A stretch of DNA of 64,000 bases, from contig NZ_JAGGQW010000057.1 of the NCBI RefSeq assembly GCF_018613065.1, forward strand, positions 62,001 through 126,000. The letters are read 5' to 3'. The stretch comes from Bacillus sp. ISL-7. GTDB taxonomy: Bacteria; Bacillota; Bacilli; Bacillales_B; DSM-18226. Below the pieces are notes generated by a model. That model worked only from the letters and a program-made list of their open reading frames with translations. It did no database searches and was not told the origin of the DNA. Made by a program: the position numbers and the translations under genes. The stretch's first letter is position 1. Every line of letters starts with the position of its first letter. Of the stretch, positions 43,241 through 51,240 are shown one piece after another.

Positions 43241-43287
43241 TATCTCGAATACGAGATAATAGTAATGCTAAATGATTTTTCCGTCAA
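43241..43287 (-). promoter_or_regulatory. Sigma-A promoter with abutting MhqR-type operator
   Basis: Minus strand TTGACG (43287-43282), 17 bases, TACTAT (43264-43259), then TATCTCGTATTCGAGATA (43258-43241), an 18-bp palindrome with one mismatched pair starting right after the -10 box. Same geometry as the promoter at 4610-4656. Confidence 0.85.
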
Positions 43288-43309
43288 TTTTTTTGAATCC
43301 GGATAAATA

Positions 43310-43326
43310 ATAAAAAAGCACCCACT
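43310..43326 (-). terminator. Weak hairpin after the DUF3307 gene
   Basis: AGCAtC...GgTGCT type short stem followed by TTTTTTATTATT on the minus strand. Confidence 0.45.
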
Positions 43327-43332
43327 CGATGC

Positions 43333-44181
43333 TTACGTAAGTACTTCTTTTAACAAAATGCCAAGTGTGATTCCTAGAAACATCGAGGAAAGTGTTCCCA
43401 GCAGAAAATATTCTGCCCAGTCCCTGTCATCCATTTGTTTAAACCGGGCAATCGATTTGGCAGTGACAATAAATCCTATTGCTGGATAGGCACTATAAAA
43501 CGTTAGCAATAACACTAGTAATCTCTCAATATAGCCGATTAATTTGCCTCGCGAAAGTTCATGCTTACTAAAAATAGTATAATTGTATACCTCAGTTAAT
43601 CCGTTTTTACCCTTATGTACAATCTCTGCTTCATTTCGTTCATTTTTAAATGTATATTTCCCCTCAAAGGTTAAAAGCTGGCTGGGTAAGTTTCCTAGGA
43701 GAATTTTGATCATATGCCCGCTTACACTTGTTGCTAAGATAACAATGATGACTATAAATAGCACAGAATCAATAAAATTCAGGTTAGATTGCTTCTGAAA
43801 AAAACGTTCAATTTTAAAATCAAAACACAACTCACATGCTAAAATAATTACTCCTAGATGCAGTAACTGATCTAGAACGAAGAAACCTAACCGCTTCATG
43901 TTTTCTTCGTTATTCATTTTTATATTTTCAAGCAGTTTAATCTTTAATAAATCCACCAAAAGATGCGTCAGCACGATAACAATCAAGGGGATTAATAGGT
44001 TTTTAAGGACATTCTCAACATTGAACTGGAAAATCCAGAAACTGATAAGGACAAGTGCAGTCATGAAAAAATGGTGAACGATATGCTTTCGTAAATTCTT
44101 TCGTTTTTCAATGACCATGTCATCTGTTTGTAAATAAAAATCAGCAATTAAGTGTGCAATAACTAGACAGAAAAATAACAT
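43333..44181 (-). CDS. DUF3307 membrane protein
   Basis: 282 residues, seven or so helices. The N-terminal LVIAHLIADFYLQTDDMV is the DUF3307 hallmark (HLxxDxxxQ), followed by KHIVHHFFMTALVLI and LTHLLVDLLKIKLL with conserved His and Asp. DUF3307 proteins regularly pair with SatD-like proteins, as here (26 bases apart). The His/Asp set in membrane helices suggests a metal-dependent membrane activity, but no function is established. Confidence 0.85.
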   Translation of the reverse strand: MLFFCLVIAHLIADFYLQTDDMVIEKRKNLRKHIVHHFFMTALVLISFWIFQFNVENVLKNLLIPLIVIVLTHLLVDLLKIKLLENIKMNNEENMKRLGFFVLDQLLHLGVIILACELCFDFKIERFFQKQSNLNFIDSVLFIVIIVILATSVSGHMIKILLGNLPSQLLTFEGKYTFKNERNEAEIVHKGKNGLTEVYNYTIFSKHELSRGKLIGYIERLLVLLLTFYSAYPAIGFIVTAKSIARFKQMDDRDWAEYFLLGTLSSMFLGITLGILLKEVLT

Positions 44182-44207
44182 GTTTTCTCCTCTCTCTATG
44201 CTGGAAT

Positions 44208-45005
44208 CTAAGAATCAATGAGTGTATTTATTCTTCCCTTCAAATCATTCCGGATGCTTTTGGTTAATTTTTCATTTATCTGTTGTGGATTGTTTGTACA
44301 TTCAGGGTAGGCCTTTTCCTGTAATGAATGCAGTATACTAATAATTTTTGAAAAAGTATCTAGGATTTCTTCACTATTTCCCTTTTTAAAATGGCTCGAT
44401 ATTGTAGGAGCCGTTCTCCCTAGAAGCTTACCAATCGCCTTTTGCTGATTTAAAATAAGGTAGAGCGAACATACGAGCTCCTGAATTTCCGTTTGACTCC
44501 TAATAAATTTGAGCTGCAAATTTAATAACGTATTCATCAGTTTCTCAAATTCATTTCTGAACTGGTGATAGGGTAACGAGTAATTCATATCACTTGGGTA
44601 AAACTGGTCCAGTTCAAACTTAAATAGCGTTCTGTGCTTTTCTTGTTTTATTAAATCATTTGCATATCTTGCCTGTTTGACTAATGGATGGATCCATTTT
44701 TCAAGATCCACTTCCTTTAACTCTTTTTCAATATCACCAAAAGCCAAGCCAAAATAAGGCATATGATCCTTGTATCTCCATACCCTGCTTACAAAAAATG
44801 CAATCGTATAAGCGGTTGAATAACCAGGTCCAACAAAAATAATTTCATCTCCAGCACGATGCTTTATTTTGGTAGGACCAATATTCTTTGTCCAACAAGT
44901 GATCCTGTCGACTAACTCATCCAAATATACAGTGAGTTCCTCCCCCATTTTTTCTGATGAGGAATTACTAACATCCAGAATAAAAATAGATATAGGATAA
45001 TTCAT
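44208..45005 (-). CDS. SatD-like protein with C-terminal HTH
   Basis: 265 residues. N-terminal beta-alpha segment IFILDVSNSSSEKMGEE and the HRAGDEIIFVGPG motif near 50-62 match the SatD pattern (a Gly-Asp-Glu turn reminiscent of nucleotide cyclase-like folds). Around 190-215, QQKAIGKLLGRTAPTISSHF reads as a helix-turn-helix. It is encoded with DUF3307, the usual partner. A perfect 22-bp palindrome between promoter and start suggests autoregulation by its own HTH. SatD was named in streptococcal acid tolerance; the function here is open. Confidence 0.7.
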   Translation of the reverse strand: MNYPISIFILDVSNSSSEKMGEELTVYLDELVDRITCWTKNIGPTKIKHRAGDEIIFVGPGYSTAYTIAFFVSRVWRYKDHMPYFGLAFGDIEKELKEVDLEKWIHPLVKQARYANDLIKQEKHRTLFKFELDQFYPSDMNYSLPYHQFRNEFEKLMNTLLNLQLKFIRSQTEIQELVCSLYLILNQQKAIGKLLGRTAPTISSHFKKGNSEEILDTFSKIISILHSLQEKAYPECTNNPQQINEKLTKSIRNDLKGRINTLIDS

Positions 45006-45028
45006 TTTTTATCCCCTTTAACCAAATT

Positions 45029-45050
45029 AATTAGATTATATAATCTAATT
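45029..45050. promoter_or_regulatory. Perfect 22-bp palindrome, candidate operator of the SatD-like/DUF3307 pair
   Basis: AATTAGATTAT followed by its exact reverse complement ATAATCTAATT, starting within the -10 box. A third near-copy of the half-site, AATTAGGTTAT, lies at 45058-45068 in the spacer. Confidence 0.75.
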
Positions 45051-45076
45051 TTAATTAAATTAGGTTATTATGTCAA
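45048..45076 (-). promoter_or_regulatory. Sigma-A promoter of the SatD-like gene
   Basis: TTGACA (45076-45071), 17 bases, TAAAAT (45053-45048) on the minus strand, overlapped by the palindrome. Confidence 0.75.
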
Positions 45077-45127
45077 ACTATAGACAAATTAGTTCATTTA
45101 GTGAAATTATCATTCTGGTTATTTAAC

Positions 45128-45149
45128 AGTGGAGGGACACCCCTCCACT
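45128..45149. terminator. Terminator-like hairpin after the SF1 helicase gene
   Basis: AGTGGAGGG-acac-CCCTCCACT, perfect 9-bp stem; the following minus-strand tract is only moderately T-rich. Confidence 0.65.
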
Positions 45150-45165
45150 CAAACTTATAATACAA

Positions 45166-47409
45166 CTACTCCCGAGCCTGAAACTGTCCCATAAAATACT
45201 CACATACCTTCTCTGAATTGAGTCTGGCTGCAATATAAGGCGGTTGTACTCCTTTTGCCGCCTCCACCGGTAAACCTAACCACAAAAGCTGCTCATCAAT
45301 CATGATAAATGGAAACGACTGGCTTTCGTTCAGCAATTGATTTGGTTGCAACTCCGTCCAAGGCTCTCCTGAATAGACAGTTAATTTTACAGAATCGCTC
45401 CTATTTTTCAGCTTATCCTTCCATTGTGCGGAAAGAAATGTTTGTTCTGGTAAAGAAATAATGATCGATGATCTAGCAGAATCAATGTCTCTGAATACTT
45501 TCTCTAACTTAAGTGCATGGATCCATTGCAATCTGGGGTGCTGATCCTTTATCCATTTTCCAATATCTTTTGTCCCGATAGTTTGCTGATTTCTTTCTTG
45601 ATGTTCTACAAGCTGACGTATTGTTTTACGATTATAGACATGCTTCCGGATAAAGGATTGATTGCTGACATGAATGAACTTTCCCTTCGTTCTTGTGATC
45701 GCAACATTGATCAACCTTTCACTATCCTTGCCAGTTAGAAGCATCCCAGCCCGTGTTTGTGGCTCACTGTCAACGGTGTCAAAAACCATGACATCACGCT
45801 CACTGCCTTGGAATCTGTGTACGGTCGCAGCAATAATATCGGCCGCTAAGAGTTCTTGTTCATATAAATCTGTTAGAATCAGCTCCATTAAATTGGCTTG
45901 AGCGCGGTATGGTGTGACATATCCAATCGATCTTGACCCAGCCTGGTAGGATTCATGGATTAATTGAAAAGACAATAATACCTGCCACAAATTCAACCGT
46001 GAATTTGACCCCTTTTCTGTCATGCAATGTGCCCCAAGATGACTTGTATCAAGAAGTACCGCTGCCATTCCTGGAAAAGGCGCAAGGTCGACGATTCTTG
46101 TTCTACTTTTTAGAACACTTTCATGATCCCCCACAAGCGAATGATAAATGGTCTGATTCGTAAACGCAGAAATATCCGGGTGCATTCTCCGTTGCTCTTT
46201 TAATAAAAATAAGTGCGAATGAAGCATCCCATCCTTTACCCAATCGACAACGCCTGCCCGATGGAAGATGTCCTCTTTTAGCCACATCGTGACTAACGGA
46301 TCTCGAGAGGAGGCAATTGGGGGTAATTGTTTAAAATCGCCACAAATAATGACACGCTTTCCGAGTGAAGCAGCGAATGCCGCCTGAGGAACATAAGCCA
46401 TGCTTGCCTCATCAAGGATTACAATCTCAAATTCTTTTTCATAGATGGCTGCATCACCCGCTGCCTTAGCCAATGTTGTCCCGACAATAAACGCATCCTT
46501 GATAAATTCAAGTTCCTTATGGCGAATCTTTTCGAGGACCCTGGCAATCTTGGTCTCAAGCTCTAGCAATTGATTTGTGTCTCTTTTGCTAAAAGAACGG
46601 GCGATATCCTGTTTTAATTTCCGTCTTTCCTCTATTAAAGTTTCTTTATCTTCCGCAAGCTGAGGATCCTCTTTCAAAAGGAGTTGACTTGTTGTAACCG
46701 CTTCATGATTGGCGAGTTGCTCTCCTGTATTGAAACCATAGCGGAGCACATCCCCTTCTTGGAAACGTCCCTTTTTATTAATAAAGTTCGAAATCTCACT
46801 AATTAGAACATCAACTGCTTGGTTACTGTGTGATAAAATCAACACTTTTTTTTCCTGAAAATACTTATTAGCAGCTACACGAGCCAAGGTGTAGGTTTTA
46901 CCTGTTCCAGGTGGGCCCCAAACGAAGGTAACGGGGTTGTATTTGGAACGTAAAACTAACTCATGAACATTGCTTTTACTTTTTTCCATCGGATGCTTAG
47001 CAGGCATCGAAGGGTCCATCAACCGTTTCACTCTGATTCGTTTTTGCTTATTTTTTTTCATCTCATCGAGACGTTCAATGAGCTGTTCTAGGAGCTCCCA
47101 AGGATCGTGAAAAAGCTGCGCTTCATGGATTAAATCTCCGAAAGATTGCTCCAGGGAGAGCATCACGCCTTTACCTTCTGAAGAAAGGACTCGTCCACTC
47201 AGTTTCATACTTCCCCATTCAAGTCGAACCTGAGACCCAATCGGTATACGGATAGAAATAGCGGTATCAAAGTAGTATGTATAGGAACCTTCCGTTGAAA
47301 GCAACCTGCCATTTGAAACTTGAAATTTATTACTGCCAAATTTTTTTAAATGGAATATTTCATTTTGAAGTGCCTGCTGCCACTCTTTAATAAAATTTAT
47401 CACTTTCAT
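45166..47409 (-). CDS. Superfamily 1 DNA/RNA helicase (Upf1/SMUBP-2-like) with C-terminal PLD-like region
   Basis: 747 residues. Walker A VWGPPGTGKTYTLARVAA near 165, Walker B IVILDEASMAYVPQAA near 345, motif III GDFKQLPPIASS, motif V ATVHRFQGSERDVMVFD and motif VI INVAITRTKGKFI. The last about 130 residues (HALKLEKVFRDIDSARSSIIISLP, and IMIDEQLLWLG) resemble the degenerate phospholipase-D-like domain found behind such helicases. Start ATG 47409 follows AAGGGATT; an upstream ATG is less well placed. Function probably in nucleic-acid repair or defence; not determined. Confidence 0.85.
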   Translation of the reverse strand: MKVINFIKEWQQALQNEIFHLKKFGSNKFQVSNGRLLSTEGSYTYYFDTAISIRIPIGSQVRLEWGSMKLSGRVLSSEGKGVMLSLEQSFGDLIHEAQLFHDPWELLEQLIERLDEMKKNKQKRIRVKRLMDPSMPAKHPMEKSKSNVHELVLRSKYNPVTFVWGPPGTGKTYTLARVAANKYFQEKKVLILSHSNQAVDVLISEISNFINKKGRFQEGDVLRYGFNTGEQLANHEAVTTSQLLLKEDPQLAEDKETLIEERRKLKQDIARSFSKRDTNQLLELETKIARVLEKIRHKELEFIKDAFIVGTTLAKAAGDAAIYEKEFEIVILDEASMAYVPQAAFAASLGKRVIICGDFKQLPPIASSRDPLVTMWLKEDIFHRAGVVDWVKDGMLHSHLFLLKEQRRMHPDISAFTNQTIYHSLVGDHESVLKSRTRIVDLAPFPGMAAVLLDTSHLGAHCMTEKGSNSRLNLWQVLLSFQLIHESYQAGSRSIGYVTPYRAQANLMELILTDLYEQELLAADIIAATVHRFQGSERDVMVFDTVDSEPQTRAGMLLTGKDSERLINVAITRTKGKFIHVSNQSFIRKHVYNRKTIRQLVEHQERNQQTIGTKDIGKWIKDQHPRLQWIHALKLEKVFRDIDSARSSIIISLPEQTFLSAQWKDKLKNRSDSVKLTVYSGEPWTELQPNQLLNESQSFPFIMIDEQLLWLGLPVEAAKGVQPPYIAARLNSEKVCEYFMGQFQARE

Positions 47410-47517
47410 AAAAATAATCCCTTCTATATGCATATTCCCTACATATCTTTAATAAAAAAGAGCATTGTGCTGATAACCGAATATTATACATCAAATATAT
47501 ATGGAGGGATATTTCTA

Positions 47518-48405
47518 ATGAATAATTTTGATTTCCTAGAAATAAGCCGGAATTTTAAGAGTTATTATCAAACCCTACGGGATGTCCATTATTATCTAAC
47601 TAATGATTCTGATTTAAGCGAAGAGGAATTGCAAGCTGTTTCTAAGGTAGTGAGTAAATTAATTTATGGATTTATTCGTATTAAAGGGACATCTTTTAGA
47701 GAAATGGACAGCGAACAGTTCGAACAAGAATTTAATCTATTTCATCAGGATTTTCTAAAAGTCATCCAAACTAGCGGTGAAAATAATGTGGACTTTGATC
47801 AATTCACTGCTCTAATTGATGAAATAATTGGAATTGCTGTTATGAGGACAAATGCACTTGGAAAAATTATAAAAGTAAAACAACAATCTTTAGTCGAAGA
47901 TGACGAAATGGATGAAGTAACTGAGGATGAAGCGGAATTAAGTAATGATAATGAGGACAATGTTGCTGATGAAGAAGTGGTGGTTGAGGTGATCGAAGTA
48001 ATTGATGAAATTAAAGAGGAAATACCTGAAGTTAGAACTATTAGTTCTGAATTAAAAACTTTTAATACTGAATTAAAAAGTTTTAGTACTGATGATGAAA
48101 CTCTAAGTCCTGAGGTTGAAACACTAAGTACGGAGGTTAAAACTTTTAGTACTGCTCTAGAAAATTTGAGTACTAACGTTGAAGGTGTCCAAGATAAAAC
48201 TGGAAATGCTAAGAACAAAAAGCCGCAACAGGATATTGAAGTGGTAGTAGCTGATGTAGTTAAGGAGGTTAAAGTGGCGCCTGTTGTGATGCCTAAAAAA
48301 GTGAAAAATAATTTTGTGGATGCTGCCCCAGTTGTTAATACCTTTACCGATTATGAAAGTAGTGACGATTTCCGGTTTCGACCTAGAAGGAGAAAAAATA
48401 GATAA
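47518..48405 (+). CDS. Acidic protein with heptad repeats, unknown function
   Basis: 295 residues from the ATG at 47518 (GGAGGG upstream). Residues 1-125 form a helical domain (NNFDFLEISRNFKSYYQTLR). About 125-170 is extremely acidic with runs of Glu, Asp and Val. Residues 176-224 consist of seven 7-residue units of the type STxLKTF/STEVKTF with hydrophobic residues at positions 4 and 7, as in a coiled coil; DNA there repeats with a 21-bp period. The end is basic (RFRPRRRKNR). No family recognised. Transcribed divergently from the helicase. Confidence 0.65.
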   Translation: MNNFDFLEISRNFKSYYQTLRDVHYYLTNDSDLSEEELQAVSKVVSKLIYGFIRIKGTSFREMDSEQFEQEFNLFHQDFLKVIQTSGENNVDFDQFTALIDEIIGIAVMRTNALGKIIKVKQQSLVEDDEMDEVTEDEAELSNDNEDNVADEEVVVEVIEVIDEIKEEIPEVRTISSELKTFNTELKSFSTDDETLSPEVETLSTEVKTFSTALENLSTNVEGVQDKTGNAKNKKPQQDIEVVVADVVKEVKVAPVVMPKKVKNNFVDAAPVVNTFTDYESSDDFRFRPRRRKNR

Positions 48406-48477
48406 ACTCTGAAAAAAAGAACCCATGAAATTTGAACTGCCCCCCGTCAAGTAGACAGTGGAAATAATAAAAATGCA

Positions 48478-49182
48478 CTAAGCGGCTTTAGCTCTATATT
48501 CCATTGGGCTAAGGCCGTTTAGTCGTTTTTGATATCTTTCATAATTATAAAATTTAATGTAATCGTCTATCGCAATAGAAAGTTCTTCGAATGTCTCATA
48601 CTTATGTAAATAATACTTTTCACATTTAAGTGTTCCCCAAAAAGATTCCATTGGCCCGTTATCAATACATCTACCCACCCGCGACATACTATGCGTCATC
48701 TCTTCGGCATCTAACTTCCGTTTAAATCCATGAGAGGTGTATTGATACCCTCGATCACTATGAATAAGTGGTTTGTCTCCATCTAAATGGGTTATTGCTT
48801 GGTCTAGCGTCTTAAAGACAAGGTTATTATTATTTGAATGTCCTAAAACATAGCTAACAATCGACCCATCATATAGATCACGAATCGCACTTAAATAAGC
48901 CTTTTTTGATTGGCTATACTTAAATTCGGTGACATCCGTAACCCATTTTTCATTCGGTTTTTCCGCTGTGAACTCACGATTGAGCACATTTTCTGAAACG
49001 TGTTGGGGAGTTGAGGGCTTATAACGTTTCTTCTTTTTCCGAATGACGCTTTCAAGGCCAGATATCTTCATTAGTCTATAAATTCGCTTATGATTGAGGT
49101 CTTCCTCGAATTTTCGATTCATATTTAAAGTCATTTGACGGTATCCATAGATTCCATCAACTTTCTCATGAAGAGCCTTCAT
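48478..49182 (-). CDS. IS3-family transposase OrfB (catalytic part)
   Basis: 234 residues from the first ATG; the frame is open back to about 49277 (KSSRDIARSAYYKWLNRTP), so in the animated OrfAB fusion it is about 265 residues. Complete DDE triad of the integrase core: Asp in WVTDVTEFKY, Asp in LIHSDRGYQYTS, Glu in GPMESFWGTLKCE, 35 residues after the second Asp. An HTH_21 region precedes it. Expected to be produced by -1 frameshifting from OrfA. Confidence 0.92.
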   Translation of the reverse strand: MKALHEKVDGIYGYRQMTLNMNRKFEEDLNHKRIYRLMKISGLESVIRKKKKRYKPSTPQHVSENVLNREFTAEKPNEKWVTDVTEFKYSQSKKAYLSAIRDLYDGSIVSYVLGHSNNNNLVFKTLDQAITHLDGDKPLIHSDRGYQYTSHGFKRKLDAEEMTHSMSRVGRCIDNGPMESFWGTLKCEKYYLHKYETFEELSIAIDDYIKFYNYERYQKRLNGLSPMEYRAKAA

Positions 49183-49232
49183 TTCCTTTATAATTTCTTC
49201 ATTTCGAAGCTCACGAATAGAAGGTGTGCGAT

Positions 49233-49718
49233 TTAGCCACTTATAATAAGCAGATCGTGCAATGTCTCGGCTGCTTTTTGATAATCTTTACCGTTCTCCA
49301 AGCAATAATAAACAATTTGTTTCCGTTCATCTAAAGTGGTTTTTCTTCCTTTAGTCATAGAGCTCGTCCTTCCGTGTGACGTATCCTTTAATTCACTATG
49401 ACTATTATACTTGTTAATCCATTTCCTGAGGACCGATAAATCCGATATTTCATACCTTCTTGTAATCTCTCGTAAAGAATATTTACCAGAAAGGTAATCC
49501 CTTATGGCGGATAGTTTTAGTTCCTTAGAATATCTTTTCCAAGTGGAAGACTCCTTTAGACCGTCCGTCCCATACTTATCAAATTTATGTTTCCATTCCA
49601 AAATAGAGGAGTGGTGTACTTTATAAATTGATGCGACTTCGTTTATCGAATATTGATTATCCTCCAACGCTTTCAATATCTCGAATTTTTCTTCTACAGA
49701 ATAGGACCTTTTAGACAT
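49233..49718 (-). CDS. IS3-family transposase OrfA (HTH part)
   Basis: 161 residues with two helix-turn-helix units (YSINEVASIYKVHHSSILEWKH-like and YSLREITRRYEISDLSVLRKW), typical of IS150-group OrfA. Near its end the tract CAAAAAG (reverse complement at 49274-49280) allows the P-site AAA to slip back one base into the OrfB frame. Confidence 0.9.
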   Translation of the reverse strand: MSKRSYSVEEKFEILKALEDNQYSINEVASIYKVHHSSILEWKHKFDKYGTDGLKESSTWKRYSKELKLSAIRDYLSGKYSLREITRRYEISDLSVLRKWINKYNSHSELKDTSHGRTSSMTKGRKTTLDERKQIVYYCLENGKDYQKAAETLHDLLIISG

Positions 49719-49824
49719 AATAAATACTCCCCAATAAGTAGCCAGATTTTTTATTTTTTAATCTGTCTACCTATTGGGGAGCATATCAATTTACATTTGT
49801 AAATACATGGGTTCTTTTTTATTT

Positions 49825-51180
49825 TTATCTAATTTTCTGAAGTGACTCCGTAAGTGTTTTGATCAGGAAGGTTAAATCTACCTGCTTAATCGTTAATGGC
49901 GGTGCCAATGTTAATACATTGTTATATCCCGCTACTGTTGCTCCATTTTTTCCGATGATAATTCCTTCCTGCTTACAACTGGCGATAACCTGATTGACAA
50001 GGTCATTCTCCAATGGTTCCTTGGTCCGCTTATCCTTTACTAATTCAATTCCGATCAATAACCCTTTTCCACGGACATCGCCAACATGGGGATGATCTTG
50101 TAAAAGATTCTTCAAATCATTTAAGAGTTGCTCCCCTAAATCACGGGAACGATCAAATAATTTTTCATTTTCCATAATTTCAAGGTTTTTTAAGGCGAGT
50201 GCACAAGCAGCTGGATTTCCTCCAAACGTATTGACATGGCGGAAGTAATCATACTCCTCAGTGCCTTTAAATGCTTCATAAATATCTCTACGGACAGCTG
50301 TAGCGGAAAGGGGCAGGTACGCACTGGTAATCCCTTTTGCCATCGTTATGATGTCTGGCTTCACGCCATAGTTCATATACCCGAATGGCTTTCCAGTACG
50401 GCCGAAGCCACAAATAACCTCATCGACGATGAGCAGTGCCCCGTGTTTTTCACATACCTCTTTTGCCGCTTTCATATAGCCATCGGGCGGAATGAGGACA
50501 CCACCTCCGGTAATAATCGGTTCCATAATCATTGCTGCGATTGTTTCACTCAACTCCCATGTCATGGTCCGGTCTACTTCTTTGACGGAAGACAATTCCT
50601 TCGGATCTCCTACATTCGTATCATCCCTGTAGGAATCCGGTGGTGAAACATGAATAAAACCTGGTGCAAGCGGTTCGTACTTGTATTTTCTTTGCGCTTG
50701 CCCGGTGGCAGCCAAGGCCCCCATAGAATTCCCGTGATACGCTCGATAGCGGGAGACAATTTTGTAACGATTATGTTCACCCTTTTGCTGATGGTACTGT
50801 CTTACTATTTTAAAGGCGGTTTCGTTTGCCTCAGAGCCGCTGTTTGAGAAAAAGATGACATATTCATCACCTAACATCTGATTCAGCTTTTTTGCTAGTT
50901 TAATTGCTGGAACATGGCTTTGTGAAAGTGGAAAATAGGCCATTTCCTTCAGTTGTTCATAGGCCGCTTCGGCAAGCTCGGTCCTGCCATAACCGACGTT
51001 CACACACCAAAGGCCTGCCATCGCATCTAAGTAACGTTTCCCGTCTGAATCAGTCACCCATGACCCTTCCGCCTTGGCTGCAACGATTGTGGCTTTAGGG
51101 TTATAAGGCTTCATTGAGTGCCATACATATTTATCATCCTGTTCCAATAAAGTTTCCTGAGGACGACTTGTTTGAACCAT
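49825..51180 (-). CDS. Class III omega-aminotransferase (probable beta-alanine:pyruvate type)
   Basis: 451 residues, fold-type I PLP enzyme of the class III family. PLP lysine in ITMAKGITSAYLPL near residue 283, Asp in LIVDEVICGFGRTG, and phosphate site NSGSEANETAFK. Located last in the pyrimidine catabolic cluster directly after malonate-semialdehyde dehydrogenase, so the likely reaction is beta-alanine plus pyruvate or 2-oxoglutarate to malonate semialdehyde. Start at ATG 51180 after GGAGGGAAG. Amino-acceptor preference is not readable from sequence. Confidence 0.88.
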   Translation of the reverse strand: MVQTSRPQETLLEQDDKYVWHSMKPYNPKATIVAAKAEGSWVTDSDGKRYLDAMAGLWCVNVGYGRTELAEAAYEQLKEMAYFPLSQSHVPAIKLAKKLNQMLGDEYVIFFSNSGSEANETAFKIVRQYHQQKGEHNRYKIVSRYRAYHGNSMGALAATGQAQRKYKYEPLAPGFIHVSPPDSYRDDTNVGDPKELSSVKEVDRTMTWELSETIAAMIMEPIITGGGVLIPPDGYMKAAKEVCEKHGALLIVDEVICGFGRTGKPFGYMNYGVKPDIITMAKGITSAYLPLSATAVRRDIYEAFKGTEEYDYFRHVNTFGGNPAACALALKNLEIMENEKLFDRSRDLGEQLLNDLKNLLQDHPHVGDVRGKGLLIGIELVKDKRTKEPLENDLVNQVIASCKQEGIIIGKNGATVAGYNNVLTLAPPLTIKQVDLTFLIKTLTESLQKIR

Positions 51181-51206
51181 CGCGCTTCCCTCCATTTCAA
51201 AATATT

Positions 51207-51219
51207 GGTGCCTGACACC
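51207..51219. repeat. 13-bp motif GGTGCCTGACACC, copy 2
   Basis: Identical to 28889-28901, here between the dehydrogenase and aminotransferase genes. Confidence 0.6.
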
Positions 51220-51240
51220 AAAAGTAATCTTGCCACTAAC

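Larger units (their letters stand above)
48433..49788 (-). mobile_element. IS3-family insertion sequence (IS150-like), 1356 bp, apparently intact
   Basis: Imperfect terminal inverted repeats begin TGAACTGCCCCCC at the left and, reverse complemented, TGATATGCTCCCC at the right; both continue to GTAGACAG. The ends are TGA...TCA as expected for IS3. A 3-bp target duplication ATT flanks it (48430-48432 and 49789-49791). Contains orfA and orfB on the minus strand in overlapping frames with a likely -1 slippery site. Confidence 0.92.
48413..49820. terminator. Shared bidirectional terminator interrupted by an insertion sequence
   Basis: The arms AAAAAAGAACCCATG (48413-48427) and CATGGGTTCTTTTTT (49806-49820) are exact reverse complements but lie 1.38 kb apart because an IS3-family element sits in the former loop. 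Removing the element and one ATT copy restores a 15-bp stem with a loop of about 19 bases between two convergent genes. Confidence 0.85.

Noticed and set aside
47799..48218. 139-residue minus-strand frame rich in Ser, Thr and Val
   Set aside because: Antisense shadow of the heptad-repeat and acidic regions of the plus-strand gene.
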